Counted from the first letter of the stretch, positions 23,871 through 32,579 are shown. The stretch is DNA of 33,611 nt from Spirosoma panaciterrae DSM 21099 (GCF_000374025.1 NZ_KB893172.1:780630-814240), one strand, 5' to 3'. A program made the numbers and translations. Notes: generated by a model from the sequence alone, not told the origin.

Positions 23871-24884
23871 ATGCCAGCAGAATCCAGATTAACCCGTATT
23901 GGGGTTTTCTATGACGGTAATTATTTTCTACATGTAAGCAACTACTATAATTATTCGCACGAACGTCGTAGCCGTATTAGTATTTCAGGGCTGCACGCGT
24001 TTATTCGTCGTCAGGTAGCAGAGGAAGAAGGGGTGAACGAGCGTCTGTGTCAGATTGTAGATGCACACTATTTTCGCGGTAGGCTGAATGCCCATGAGGC
24101 TAATCAACGCGGAAATCAACTTTTTTATGATCGGCTGTTCGACGATATTCTCATGTCGGAAGGGGTCGTAACCCACTACCTGCCCGTAAAAACGTATCAG
24201 GGCTACCGGCAGGAAAAAGGAATCGATGTGTGGCTCGCTCTCGAAGCTTTTGAACTGGCTCAGTATAAGAAATTCGATGTTGTTGTCTTGATCACGTCCG
24301 ATGGGGATTATGTTCCCCTTATTCGAAAACTCAATACGCTGGGCTCCCGGATCATGGTGCTTAGCTGGGATTTTGAATTCCTCAATGAGCAGGGCGAGAA
24401 ACAGGTGACCCGCACATCGCAGGATTTGCTCGAAGAGGTGTCTTATCCGGTGGCGATGCATGGCATCATTGATGACCGCAGCCGTCGGAACGATATGGTG
24501 ATCCAGAATTTGTTTGTCAAACAAACACCACGCCCCACGTTCTCGACCGTGAACGGAAATGGGAATAGCAATAGCTATACGAACGGTATGAGCTACGGTG
24601 GCTCACTGTCGATGGAAAGTGACTATGACTATGATTCGTCGATAGAGCCTAATTACAATGTGGCTGATAATGACCCGGAAGGCCGTAAGATCAGCACCAT
24701 TCGTAGCCTCAAAACAGGCTATGGGTTTGTGAATTATCCGCCCAACAACCTGTTTTTCCACTATACCAGCCTGGTCGATACCGACTTCAATGAATTACAG
24801 GTCGACGATGAAGTTGAATTTTCAATTGGTCAGAATGCCGAAGGAAAAGACATTGCTATTGACGTTCGGTTGTTACGTCAGTAA
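23871..24884 (+). CDS. NYN-domain (LabA/DUF88) ribonuclease-like protein fused to a cold-shock domain
   Basis: 337 residues. Residues ~10-200 form a NYN/PIN-like domain: acidic residues in GVFYDGNYF (Asp15), KGIDVWLALEAFE and VVVLITSDGDYVPLI would bind the metal of a nuclease site. A low-complexity Asn/Ser/Gly/Tyr linker (~225-270) follows. The C-terminal ~60 residues resemble a cold-shock domain: GYGFVNYPPNNLFFHYTSL matches the RNP1 and RNP2-like strands, and QVDDEVEFSIGQ the next strand. It is a plausible RNA-binding nuclease, cytoplasmic. The stop is 3 bp before the pabB start, so the two are probably co-transcribed, without an obvious functional link. Confidence 0.88.
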   Translation: MPAESRLTRIGVFYDGNYFLHVSNYYNYSHERRSRISISGLHAFIRRQVAEEEGVNERLCQIVDAHYFRGRLNAHEANQRGNQLFYDRLFDDILMSEGVVTHYLPVKTYQGYRQEKGIDVWLALEAFELAQYKKFDVVVLITSDGDYVPLIRKLNTLGSRIMVLSWDFEFLNEQGEKQVTRTSQDLLEEVSYPVAMHGIIDDRSRRNDMVIQNLFVKQTPRPTFSTVNGNGNSNSYTNGMSYGGSLSMESDYDYDSSIEPNYNVADNDPEGRKISTIRSLKTGYGFVNYPPNNLFFHYTSLVDTDFNELQVDDEVEFSIGQNAEGKDIAIDVRLLRQ

Positions 24885-24887
24885 GCT

Positions 24888-26213
24888 ATGAATGCCCTGC
24901 GTATAGACGTTGACGACATTCACTCCATTCGTTGGCAGGCATTGGCCTGGGCCGTTGACCAACCTAAGAATTCGGTTGGTTTCGTTGCCTATTTAACCAA
25001 TAACGATATAGTTTATCCGAATGACCCGTTTCCCAACCGACTTTTTATCGGGGCGGAACGGGTCATTTCGTTCGCCAACCCGGATGCGTTCCAGACCTTA
25101 GCCGATGCCCATAGCAGGCAACCCTCTTTTCTGGTAGGTTATTGGGGATATGACCTGAAAAACCAGCTTGAAGCCCTGAAAAGCCGGAACCCGGATCGGC
25201 TGGGATTCCCGGAGGTGTATTTCGTTGAGCCTTCCTGGATTATCGATTTTGAAACCTCGGCAGAAGGGGCCAACTATGTGCTTATTCGGGGGAATGGCGA
25301 TGCCCAGGCACTGTGGGAACAAATCGTAGCTGTTCAGCCGCCTGCCGATCATGAGCCTCCATTGGCTGCTTCTCCGGCTGTTCGATGCCGGGTATCTTAT
25401 GAAGAGTATCTGGCCAATGTGGAGCGTATTCAGCGGCATATTCTGGCTGGGGATGTGTATGAGCTAAACTACTGCATTGAGTTTTTTGCCGAAGCCATCG
25501 ATCTGGACCCATTAGCCATCTATCGTGCGCTGAATCAACGGTCGCCCATGCCTTTTTCAAACTTTCTGAAACTGGGCGACCGGTACGTTATGGGCGCATC
25601 GCCCGAACGTTTTCTGAAGAAAGAAGGGCAGAAAATTTTGTCACAGCCCATAAAAGGCACCATCCGACGGGGGAAAACACCAGACGAAGACAACACCCTG
25701 CGGACTGAGCTGCTGCAATCGGAAAAAGAGCGGGCTGAAAACCTTATGATTGTTGATCTGGTGCGTAACGATCTGGCTCGCAGTGCCCAAACCGGATCAG
25801 TACACGTTGATGAATTGTTTGGCATTTACGGCTTTCAGCACGTGTACCAGATGATTTCGACGGTTTCGGCAACCTTGCGGGACGATGTAAGCTGGGCGAA
25901 GGCTATTCGTCAGGCGTTTCCAATGGGTAGTATGACCGGAGCCCCCAAAATCCGGGCTATGGAACTGATCGATGAACTGGAAGTCAGTAGGCGCGGGGTT
26001 TATTCGGGCGCTATTGGTTTTGTTACGCCGGAGGGCGATTTTGATTTCAGTGTCGTTATCCGTACGCTTCTGTACAATGCACAAAATCGGTATGCGTCTT
26101 TCTCAGTAGGCAGTGCCATTACCTACGATGCCGATCCTGTGCAGGAATGGGAAGAATGCCTGTTGAAAGCGAGGGCTATCCGGGAGGTGATTGAGCGATT
26201 TGCTACCGTTTAA
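24888..26213 (+). CDS. pabB: Aminodeoxychorismate synthase component I
   Basis: 441 residues of the chorismate-binding family. The motif PIKGT (254-258) includes the Lys256 that distinguishes PabB from anthranilate synthase TrpE, which has Ala there. Other segments are ASPERFL, LMIVDLVRNDLAR, SMTGAPKIRAMELIDELE and GVYSGAIGF. It uses ammonia from a PabA-type glutaminase to aminate chorismate for p-aminobenzoate and folate synthesis. No pabA or pabC is in view. It follows the NYN gene by 3 bp. Confidence 0.92.
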   Translation: MNALRIDVDDIHSIRWQALAWAVDQPKNSVGFVAYLTNNDIVYPNDPFPNRLFIGAERVISFANPDAFQTLADAHSRQPSFLVGYWGYDLKNQLEALKSRNPDRLGFPEVYFVEPSWIIDFETSAEGANYVLIRGNGDAQALWEQIVAVQPPADHEPPLAASPAVRCRVSYEEYLANVERIQRHILAGDVYELNYCIEFFAEAIDLDPLAIYRALNQRSPMPFSNFLKLGDRYVMGASPERFLKKEGQKILSQPIKGTIRRGKTPDEDNTLRTELLQSEKERAENLMIVDLVRNDLARSAQTGSVHVDELFGIYGFQHVYQMISTVSATLRDDVSWAKAIRQAFPMGSMTGAPKIRAMELIDELEVSRRGVYSGAIGFVTPEGDFDFSVVIRTLLYNAQNRYASFSVGSAITYDADPVQEWEECLLKARAIREVIERFATV

Positions 26214-26409
26214 TCAATAAACCCATCTGCTTTTATGCATTTTATCCCTGTTTTTGCTCTTCACTAATCAAGGGATGCAACCTTTTGTCAGGATAAAGCT
26301 CTTTCGCTTTGTTGAACATCGTATTGAGCTTATTCCTATAAAAATAGTTAATTTACTAAAAAATTAGTTAAAATTCCTTAAGGCCGTAACTAACCTATTA
26401 ACTGATTTT

Positions 26410-26417
26410 TATATTTG
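26410..26417 (+). promoter_or_regulatory. TAnnTTTG -7 element of the outer-membrane receptor gene
   Basis: TATATTTG lies 35 nt before the ATG at 26453 in a 239-bp AT-rich gap. Copies of TAGTTAA and its complement recur between about 26345 and 26403 and might be a regulator site. No -33 TTG is obvious. Confidence 0.45.
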
Positions 26418-26452
26418 CTCTCATTATCCTATTATCTTCTATTCTATAATCC

Positions 26453-29305
26453 ATGAGAAACCTTTCCCTGCTGGCCTTACTATGCCTGCTCACGGCTTCG
26501 CTTTATGCGCAAAGCCCACCGGCTGCAACCCGCTTTACACTTCAGGGCCGTGCAGTAGACACCGCTTCGGCTCCACTACCTTCTTCGACCGTTATGCTGC
26601 TCAGTGCCAAAGATTCGTCGATGGTCAACTTCACGCGGACAGGCGATAACGGAGCGTTTACTTTTAAGAATATAAAAGCGGGTACGTATATTCTGAAAAT
26701 CTCGTTTGTGGGGTTAATTCCGTACAATCAACTGATTAAGCATGCGGGTGAGCCGGTCATGGATTTAGGCCCGTTAAAACTCAAGCCGATTACCCGTGAG
26801 TTGATGGAAGTGGTGGTTCGAACGGCAAAAGCTCCCCTGACGATCAAAGGCGATACCATCGAATACAATGCCAGTTCGTTTAAGGTACCGCCGGGGTCAA
26901 CGGTCGAAGATTTGTTACGGAAACTGCCGGGTGTTCAGGTCGACCAGGATGGTAATATTCGGGCTCAGGGGCAGGAGGTGAAGAAAGTAACGGTCGATGG
27001 CAAAAGCTTTTTCGGGGATGATCCGAAGTTGGCGACCAAGAACCTACAGGCCGAAGCCATCACCAAAGTGCAGGTGTTTAATGATAAAACCGAACAGGCC
27101 AAAATGACGGGCGTTGATGATGGCAAGAAAGAAAAAACCGTTAACCTGCAACTGAAAGAAGAATTTAAAAAAGGTGGTTTTGGGAAATTGACGGCCGGAG
27201 CCGGGCCCGCTTCCAATAACGTATCGACCCGGTTTGAAGGCAAAGGGAGTTACAATAAATTCGACAGTAAACAACAGTTTTCAGCCTTACTGCTCGGCAA
27301 TAATACCAACCAGCAAGGGCTTTCCTTCAATGACTATCAGGATTTTAGAGGAAGTAACTCATTTAACTGGAACGACAATGCCGACTTCGGATTCAGTGGC
27401 TCTAATCGCTACCTGTACTTCGGCGATGACAATGAAAGTCTGACCATTCCGATCAGTGGAGGCAATGGCCGGGGCTTTACCAAAAATACAGCAGGGGGGC
27501 TTAACTATAACTACGACACCAAGAAAACCAAACTGAGTACCAGCTATTACTTCAACCAGACCCGGTTGAATCTGGACGCACTTCGGGAAAATAAAAGTTA
27601 CCTGCCCGGTTCAACCAATTTGCGGAAAACGGATACCAGCAGCCAGTCGAATCTGACCACGAACCACCGGATTAGCTTCCGGTTGGAAAAGCAGCTTGAT
27701 TCCATGCAAACGTTGCTGATAATCAGTAACAGCCGGTTTGGCCTTAACAGCAGCAACCTGCAAAGTCAGCAACGCGTGTTTCAGAGCGTAGCAAACAGCG
27801 CTGAGCTTCCAACAACGTATAGCCAGTCGACGAATAATTCATCGGTAAACCAGTTTGCGATAGCCAATACGTTGCTGTATCGGCTGAAATTCAAAAAGAA
27901 GGGGCGCAACTTTGGCGCCAGTGCTACGTTTCAGATGAATAAAAATGATGGCGATTTACTCCTGAAAGCCCGGAACGAATTCTATCAGGCTACCAGTGTG
28001 AACGACATGTTGCGGGTGCTCAATCAGGATCAGGGAACAAACTCGATCAGCAACCAATACAAGGCTAACCTGCTCTATGTAGAGCCGTTCGCCAAAAAGT
28101 TCTTCTGGGAGACGTTCTATAACTTTAATCTTCGCTACGATGAAGTTGATCGCGATGTGGCAAACCTGGACGACAGCCGCCGACGAATTGATTCCCTGAG
28201 TTTGTACTATAAGAACAATTATCTGTTCAACCGCCTGGGGAGTAGTGTGCGCTATTCGTATAAAGGGCTCAATATATCGGCCGGGGTAGCAGGGCAGCAA
28301 TTTCAGCTTGATGGGAAGTTTGCCCGTGACCAGAGCCAGCCGCTTCAACCCATCAACCGGACATTCACGACTGTGATTCCGAACGTCTCGCTCAACTTCG
28401 ATTTGAAAAATAACCGATACCTGGGCGCCAATTATGATGTAGGGGTACAGATACCATCCTCGCGCGATTTACAGCCGGTAACGAGCAACAGCAACCCACT
28501 GGCCATTACCCGTGGTAATCCGAATCTGCTTCCCCAACTGGGTCATAATCTGAGTGCTTCATACAACTACTTTAACCCAGGTAGCTTCATTAATTTATGG
28601 ACGAATATTTACACGACTTATTTTGTGAACCAGATCGTGTATAGCCAGATTGTTGACCCCAAAACCCTGATTACAACGACGATGCCTGAGAACCTGACGG
28701 GGGGTAAAAATCTGGGGTCTAATATCTATTTCGGCTTCCCACTGAAGAAAACGAAGGCAACGCTTAACCTGAATACCTCGTTGAATTTGGGCCACAATCT
28801 AACGCGGATTAATGAAGTGCTGAACGAGACAAACAACCAGAATTACTCGTTTGGTGTCCGGCTGGAGTTGACTCCTAAAGAGTGGATCACCTTTTACGGC
28901 AATGCCAATATGAGCATCACCAATACGAAATATTCGATCAACACAACACAGAACCAGACCATTTATAACAACAGCATTCGGGGGGATCTAAACCTGAAAT
29001 TGCCTGGTGGCCTCTACCTAAACACGACGCTGAACTACAACGCCTACAAGAACGAGAAACTGAACTTCAATCAGCAGATTCCGTTGTTAAGTTCATCCAT
29101 CTATCGTATTGTTGGGAAGGCGAAAAAAGCCGAGGTCCGGTTGTCGGGCTTCGATCTGCTCAACCGCAACGTGGTGGTATCGCAGTATGCAGGGCAGAAC
29201 TACACCAGCACCGAACGGATTCAGTCGCTGGCCCGGTATTTTATGCTGAGCTTTACATACAACATGCGGGGTGTTCAGGCGAAAATGCGCCGTGATTATT
29301 ATTGA
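26453..29305 (+). CDS. TonB-dependent-receptor-like outer-membrane beta-barrel protein
   Basis: 950 residues. A signal peptide (1-19, ending LYAQ) is followed by a carboxypeptidase-regulatory-like domain (~28-110: LQGRAVDTASAPLPSSTV, TGDNGAFTFKNIKAGTYIL). A plug-like region (~115-240: IEYNASSFKVPPGSTVEDLL, KLPGVQVDQDGNI, VTVDGKSFFGDDPKLATKN) and a large barrel of the OMP_b-brl_3 type come next. The barrel contains many alternating Tyr/Asn strands and ends FMLSFTYNMRG. The TonB box is not obvious. Together with the GLPGLI gene 31 bp downstream it forms a pair common in Bacteroidota. The transported substrate is unknown. Confidence 0.92.
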   Translation: MRNLSLLALLCLLTASLYAQSPPAATRFTLQGRAVDTASAPLPSSTVMLLSAKDSSMVNFTRTGDNGAFTFKNIKAGTYILKISFVGLIPYNQLIKHAGEPVMDLGPLKLKPITRELMEVVVRTAKAPLTIKGDTIEYNASSFKVPPGSTVEDLLRKLPGVQVDQDGNIRAQGQEVKKVTVDGKSFFGDDPKLATKNLQAEAITKVQVFNDKTEQAKMTGVDDGKKEKTVNLQLKEEFKKGGFGKLTAGAGPASNNVSTRFEGKGSYNKFDSKQQFSALLLGNNTNQQGLSFNDYQDFRGSNSFNWNDNADFGFSGSNRYLYFGDDNESLTIPISGGNGRGFTKNTAGGLNYNYDTKKTKLSTSYYFNQTRLNLDALRENKSYLPGSTNLRKTDTSSQSNLTTNHRISFRLEKQLDSMQTLLIISNSRFGLNSSNLQSQQRVFQSVANSAELPTTYSQSTNNSSVNQFAIANTLLYRLKFKKKGRNFGASATFQMNKNDGDLLLKARNEFYQATSVNDMLRVLNQDQGTNSISNQYKANLLYVEPFAKKFFWETFYNFNLRYDEVDRDVANLDDSRRRIDSLSLYYKNNYLFNRLGSSVRYSYKGLNISAGVAGQQFQLDGKFARDQSQPLQPINRTFTTVIPNVSLNFDLKNNRYLGANYDVGVQIPSSRDLQPVTSNSNPLAITRGNPNLLPQLGHNLSASYNYFNPGSFINLWTNIYTTYFVNQIVYSQIVDPKTLITTTMPENLTGGKNLGSNIYFGFPLKKTKATLNLNTSLNLGHNLTRINEVLNETNNQNYSFGVRLELTPKEWITFYGNANMSITNTKYSINTTQNQTIYNNSIRGDLNLKLPGGLYLNTTLNYNAYKNEKLNFNQQIPLLSSSIYRIVGKAKKAEVRLSGFDLLNRNVVVSQYAGQNYTSTERIQSLARYFMLSFTYNMRGVQAKMRRDYY

Positions 29306-29336
29306 TCTTAATCGCTTCTAAACGCACATATCTATT

Positions 29337-30083
29337 ATGAAGAAACTAGCCCTATTACTATGCCTGATGGTCAGTTCGATGGCTATGGCCCAGAAAACGG
29401 AAGGTATGGTAACGTATGTCCGTAAAGACTACTGGAGTAAGATGATCAATAGACTGACGTTCCTGAATCAGGAACAAAAGGATCGTCAGACGCAGCTACG
29501 GAAGAACTGGGAGGAGAACAACAAAGGCACAAAAATGAAGATGGCCTTTAACGCCAACGAAAGTCTGTACACCTATTTTAGTACGGAACCGGAAGAGGGT
29601 GGCTACTCGTGGCGTCAGTATGAACTGGATCTGTACCGAAACTTTGAAAAGGATAAGAAGACGGATATCATCGAAATGCTGGGTAAAACCTACGTTGTTG
29701 AAGATTCGGTCCATGCACCCGTCTGGAAAATCGGCAACCAGATCAAAGAAGTCGCAGGCTTTATCTGCATGAAAGCGGAAACGGAAGACCCTATTAAGAA
29801 CCAGAAAATTACGGCCTGGTTTGCACAGGATATTCCGGTTTCGGCGGGTCCCGAACGGATGTGTGGATTGCCCGGCCTGATTCTGGAACTGAATATCGAT
29901 GATGGAACGGTGATCATAGAAGCAACGAACGTTACGTTCCGTCCTCTGACGCCTAACGACCTTAAGCTACCTAAAGTGAAAGGGAAGAAAATTGACGACG
30001 CTGCGTATAATAAAGTGATCAGCCAATACATCGCCGAGCAAATGGTTGCCCATAATAACCCCTATTGGGAGATTCGCTATTGA
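29337..30083 (+). CDS. GLPGLI family protein
   Basis: 248 residues with a signal peptide (1-19, ending MAMAQ). The family motif CGLPGLILEL (176-185) is present, preceded by AWFAQDIPVSAGPE. The N-terminal part is charged (residues 45-70), and the C-terminus ends in NPYWEIRY. The function of GLPGLI proteins is not established; they are exported and usually encoded next to an outer-membrane receptor, as here. The gene ends 22 bp before an intrinsic terminator. Confidence 0.93.
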   Translation: MKKLALLLCLMVSSMAMAQKTEGMVTYVRKDYWSKMINRLTFLNQEQKDRQTQLRKNWEENNKGTKMKMAFNANESLYTYFSTEPEEGGYSWRQYELDLYRNFEKDKKTDIIEMLGKTYVVEDSVHAPVWKIGNQIKEVAGFICMKAETEDPIKNQKITAWFAQDIPVSAGPERMCGLPGLILELNIDDGTVIIEATNVTFRPLTPNDLKLPKVKGKKIDDAAYNKVISQYIAEQMVAHNNPYWEIRY

Positions 30084-30105
30084 GGATACTCAGTTGAATT
30101 TTTGG

Positions 30106-30137
30106 ACAAAGACCGCTTTTCTACAGGCGGTCTTTGT
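30106..30137 (+). terminator. Intrinsic terminator after the receptor/GLPGLI operon
   Basis: ACAAAGACCGC (30106-30116) pairs with GCGGTCTTTGT (30127-30137) around a 10-nt loop, followed by GTTTAT. It is placed just after the GLPGLI stop. Confidence 0.8.
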
Positions 30138-30243
30138 GTTTATAGGGATTACCTAACAAAAGTCAATTTCGGTCCTGACAAACGTCATGTAGGTTCCGGA
30201 CAGTCTTGCCGTGATTTGTAGAGTAATTCAAACACACAAAATC

Positions 30244-30579
30244 ATGGCAACGCTCACAACTCATACAACTCCCGACTATAACACAACCACCGATACTTCA
30301 TGGGTTTCATCCGTTAAAAAATTCGTTTCTGAAGCCGAATTTTATCGCTTTGGCTGGGCTGTCGGCGCCTTGGCTATTCAGGGCTGCATTCTGTCGCCGG
30401 TACTGTTGCTGATCATGGCCAACTTTGGCGGAGGAGATTGGCAGTTTCTGGTTAGCATGCTTTGTTTTTTAGGGGTGCTGGTTCCTGTATTGTCTGCTTT
30501 ACCCGTCCGATACATTTTTTCGGGCTTTGCCATTAGCCTCGTCCTTCACCTGTTCATGATCGCAATCGATCTGTTGTGA
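30244..30579 (+). CDS. Small membrane protein of unknown function
   Basis: 111 residues from the ATG at 30244. An in-frame GTG at 30211 would add 11 residues, but the ATG fits the Thr-rich soluble start better. The N-terminal ~40 residues are polar. Three hydrophobic helices follow (about 43-66, 74-90 and 93-110). I do not recognise the family. It lies between two terminators and is therefore probably transcribed alone. The 107-bp leader after the GLPGLI terminator has no clear TAnnTTTG box. Confidence 0.7.
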   Translation: MATLTTHTTPDYNTTTDTSWVSSVKKFVSEAEFYRFGWAVGALAIQGCILSPVLLLIMANFGGGDWQFLVSMLCFLGVLVPVLSALPVRYIFSGFAISLVLHLFMIAIDLL

Positions 30580-30634
30580 TAAAAGCAGTTGGTTCGACTG
30601 TCCGTTTGCGTAAAGACAGAACCCTGCATAAAGG

Positions 30635-30684
30635 CATAAATCCCCCTGAATAAGGCTCTATACGCCAATTCAGGGGGATTTATG
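30635..30684. terminator. Bidirectional intrinsic terminator
   Basis: CATAAATCCCCCTGAAT (30635-30651) and its exact complement (30668-30684) form a 17-bp stem with a 16-nt loop. It separates the small membrane gene from the convergent Ada-domain gene, whose last five codons (30670-30684) overlap the right arm. Confidence 0.8.
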
Positions 30685-30948
30685 TGTGGAGGAAGCTACT
30701 TTCCAGGCTTTGTAAGCTTCGGGCATGCACACGGCGCAGGGGCGATACCCGGCCGCGAGGGCTTCGTGCTCATCTCGAAAAAATACCCGGTTTTCGGGCT
30801 TCATGCGCTTACCTGCCCGACAACCCAGCCGACCGTAGAGCTTGCCAGGGCGATGCCCACTCAGACCGATGGTCCTGTTTTGTTTTCTGATAACTAAAGC
30901 GCGGAGTCGGGCAAAAGGAGTTGGACCCAGATCGAGATGACGGATCAT
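30670..30948 (-). CDS. Stand-alone Ada-type zinc-binding domain protein
   Basis: 92 residues. It resembles the N-terminal methylphosphotriester zinc domain of Ada: KLYGRLGCRAGKRM, ENRVFFRDEHEALAAGYRPC and AVC. Three zinc cysteines are kept (Cys43, Cys71, Cys74). The position of the methyl-acceptor Cys38 of E. coli Ada is Gly39 (YGRLGC against FCRPSC), so the reaction of classical Ada is not expected. It may bind DNA or metal only. Its start overlaps the oxygenase stop (ATGA at 30948-30945), so the two are translationally coupled within an alkylation-repair operon. Confidence 0.85.
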   Translation of the reverse strand: MIRHLDLGPTPFARLRALVIRKQNRTIGLSGHRPGKLYGRLGCRAGKRMKPENRVFFRDEHEALAAGYRPCAVCMPEAYKAWKVASSTHKSP

Positions 30949-31640
30949 GCCGCATCGTGAAAAATAAGCCCAATATTGATGCGTGTTCCCGTCCGAACTT
31001 CACTAACGCCATGTCGCATTGTCAGTCGGTAATAACCGCGAGTGCCTTTGGCTGGTCGGTATTTTGTGGTAAATACAACCACTTGCCCTTGTTCGGGTTG
31101 CAAAACAATGGGTTTCGACTGCATACGGGGCCGTTGTTCCAGCATCACAAACTCTCCGCCTGTGTAATCCTGGCCAGGCCGACTTAGGAACAAAACTGCC
31201 TGAAACGGGAAATACAATTCGCCGTACATATCCTGATGAAGGGCGTTCCAGTCGCCGGCACCGTATTTCAGAATAAGAGGGGTGGGCTTGATTTGTCCAG
31301 CTTCGTGGCAGATCGCCAGCCACTCATCGAGGTCAGTAGGGTAGCGCAAGGCTATACCCAGTTTAGTATTCCAGTCGTTGGCCACAGGAGCCAGTTGGCT
31401 AAACAGGTCATGGCGAAGCTGGTCGACCACAGGAGGCAGGGGGTAGTTAAAATAGTTGTATTTGCCACTGCCATAGCCGTGCCGCTCCATAATTACCGTT
31501 TTTCGGTACAAGTTCGGTGCATCAAAGAGTGTTGCTAAACGCACACATTCGTCTGGTGATAATAGTGGAGGCAATACGGCAAAACCTGTTTGGGAGAGCG
31601 TGTTCTGACAGGTTGGCCAGTCAATTTTATCCTGATTCAT
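30945..31640 (-). CDS. 2OG-Fe(II) oxygenase associated with Ada
   Basis: 231 residues from the ATG at 31640. Iron ligands His135 and Asp137 (ALHQDMYG) and His210 (MRHGVSE), with Arg220 (TGTRINIG) as the likely 2-oxoglutarate anchor, fit the double-stranded beta-helix oxygenases. The frame is open to 31730, but the first 30 codons there encode a periodic palindrome (31657-31727), so the shorter start is chosen. The location between an ada-like gene and an Ada zinc-domain gene suggests oxidative repair or processing of alkylated nucleic acid. It is not a standard AlkB by sequence impression, so the substrate is open. Confidence 0.85.
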   Translation of the reverse strand: MNQDKIDWPTCQNTLSQTGFAVLPPLLSPDECVRLATLFDAPNLYRKTVIMERHGYGSGKYNYFNYPLPPVVDQLRHDLFSQLAPVANDWNTKLGIALRYPTDLDEWLAICHEAGQIKPTPLILKYGAGDWNALHQDMYGELYFPFQAVLFLSRPGQDYTGGEFVMLEQRPRMQSKPIVLQPEQGQVVVFTTKYRPAKGTRGYYRLTMRHGVSEVRTGTRINIGLIFHDAA

Positions 31641-31656
31641 GGAAGATTGATTTTTT

Positions 31657-31727
31657 AAACACAGAGGCACAGAGAACCGGAGGAATAGCAATAAAGACTC
31701 TGTGTTCCCTGTGCCTTTATGTTTACT
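31657..31727. repeat. Imperfect palindrome with CACAGAG tandem units between ada and the oxygenase gene
   Basis: The left arm has CACAGAG at 31660 and 31668 (8-nt phase). The right arm has CTCTGTG (31698) and CCCTGTG (31707). The arms pair over about 22 bases with a few mismatches. It lies between the ada stop (31734) and the oxygenase start (31640), as in the other periodic hairpins. Confidence 0.65.
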
Positions 31728-31733
31728 CATAAT

Positions 31734-32579
31734 TTATCCGTTTACGCGAGCGGCTTCCCAGCCCAGCATGGCCTGTTTACGTTCGGCTCCCCAACGATAT
31801 CCCCCGAAAAGCCCGGTTTTCCTTATGACCCGATGACAGGGAATCAGGTAGCCGATTGGGTTAGACCCAATGGCCGTTCCGACTGCCCGCGACGCCATTG
31901 GTTGCCCGATGGCGTCGGCAATCTGATCGTAACTGGCCAAACGACCTTCGGGTATTTTCAGTAAAGCTTCCCATACCTTTAGCTGAAACGCTGACCCACG
32001 CAGCAATACAGGTATTGGGGTGTTTACAACGGGATTAGGCACACCTGCAACAGGAAAAATCTGGTCGGCAAAGCCCTGGACGGCTTCGGGATCGTGGCTC
32101 ACTGAGGCTTCGGGCCAGGCCGATTTCAGGATGACTTCTGGCTCACTGGCTTCGTCTAGAAAATGTAACAGCGCGAGTTTGCCGTTGATGACTCCCAGTA
32201 CATAAGCTCCGAATGGGCTATCGAACACACCGTACCTAAGTTGCAAACCGGAACCAGCCTGCTTGAACTGGCCCGGTGTAACGCCTTCGATACTAACGAA
32301 TAAGTCGTGCAGGCGGCCCGTTCCCGATAAGCCCGATCCGTAGGCCGCTTCAGAGAGGGCAGCGCCTTCTCGGAGTTGGGCTTTGGCATGTTCGAGGGTC
32401 AGGTACTGGCTGAACTTCTTTGGACTAACGCCCGCCCATTCAGTAAACAGGCGCTGAAAGTGAAACTCACTCAGATTAGCCTCACGGGCCAGTTCACTGA
32501 GCGAAGGTTGCTGTTGATACGTAGCGGTCAGATGCTCAATGGCACGGGCAATTTGCTGATAGGTGCTGTTGGTTGTCAT
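31734..32579 (-). CDS. AraC-type HTH fused to O6-methylguanine-DNA methyltransferase (Ada-like)
   Basis: 281 residues from the ATG at 32579; the frame extends to 32867, but the added sequence is not protein-like and crosses the divergent promoter region. The N-terminal AraC helix-turn-helix pair (~20-105: LSELAREANLSEFHFQRLF, SEAAYGSGLSGTGRLHDLF) leads into a methyltransferase (~115-275) with active-site PCHRVI (Cys248) and the RAVGTAIGSNP helix. It repairs O6-alkylguanine by suicidal transfer to Cys248 and may regulate the operon. The N-terminal zinc domain of E. coli Ada is absent; a separate zinc domain is encoded two genes downstream. It leads the ada, oxygenase, zinc-domain operon. Confidence 0.92.
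   Translation of the reverse strand: MTTNSTYQQIARAIEHLTATYQQQPSLSELAREANLSEFHFQRLFTEWAGVSPKKFSQYLTLEHAKAQLREGAALSEAAYGSGLSGTGRLHDLFVSIEGVTPGQFKQAGSGLQLRYGVFDSPFGAYVLGVINGKLALLHFLDEASEPEVILKSAWPEASVSHDPEAVQGFADQIFPVAGVPNPVVNTPIPVLLRGSAFQLKVWEALLKIPEGRLASYDQIADAIGQPMASRAVGTAIGSNPIGYLIPCHRVIRKTGLFGGYRWGAERKQAMLGWEAARVNG

Noticed and set aside
31641..31730. N-terminal extension of the 2OG oxygenase
   Set aside because: It is encoded by the CACAGAG palindrome and looks hydrophobic by accident; the ATG at 31640 fits better.
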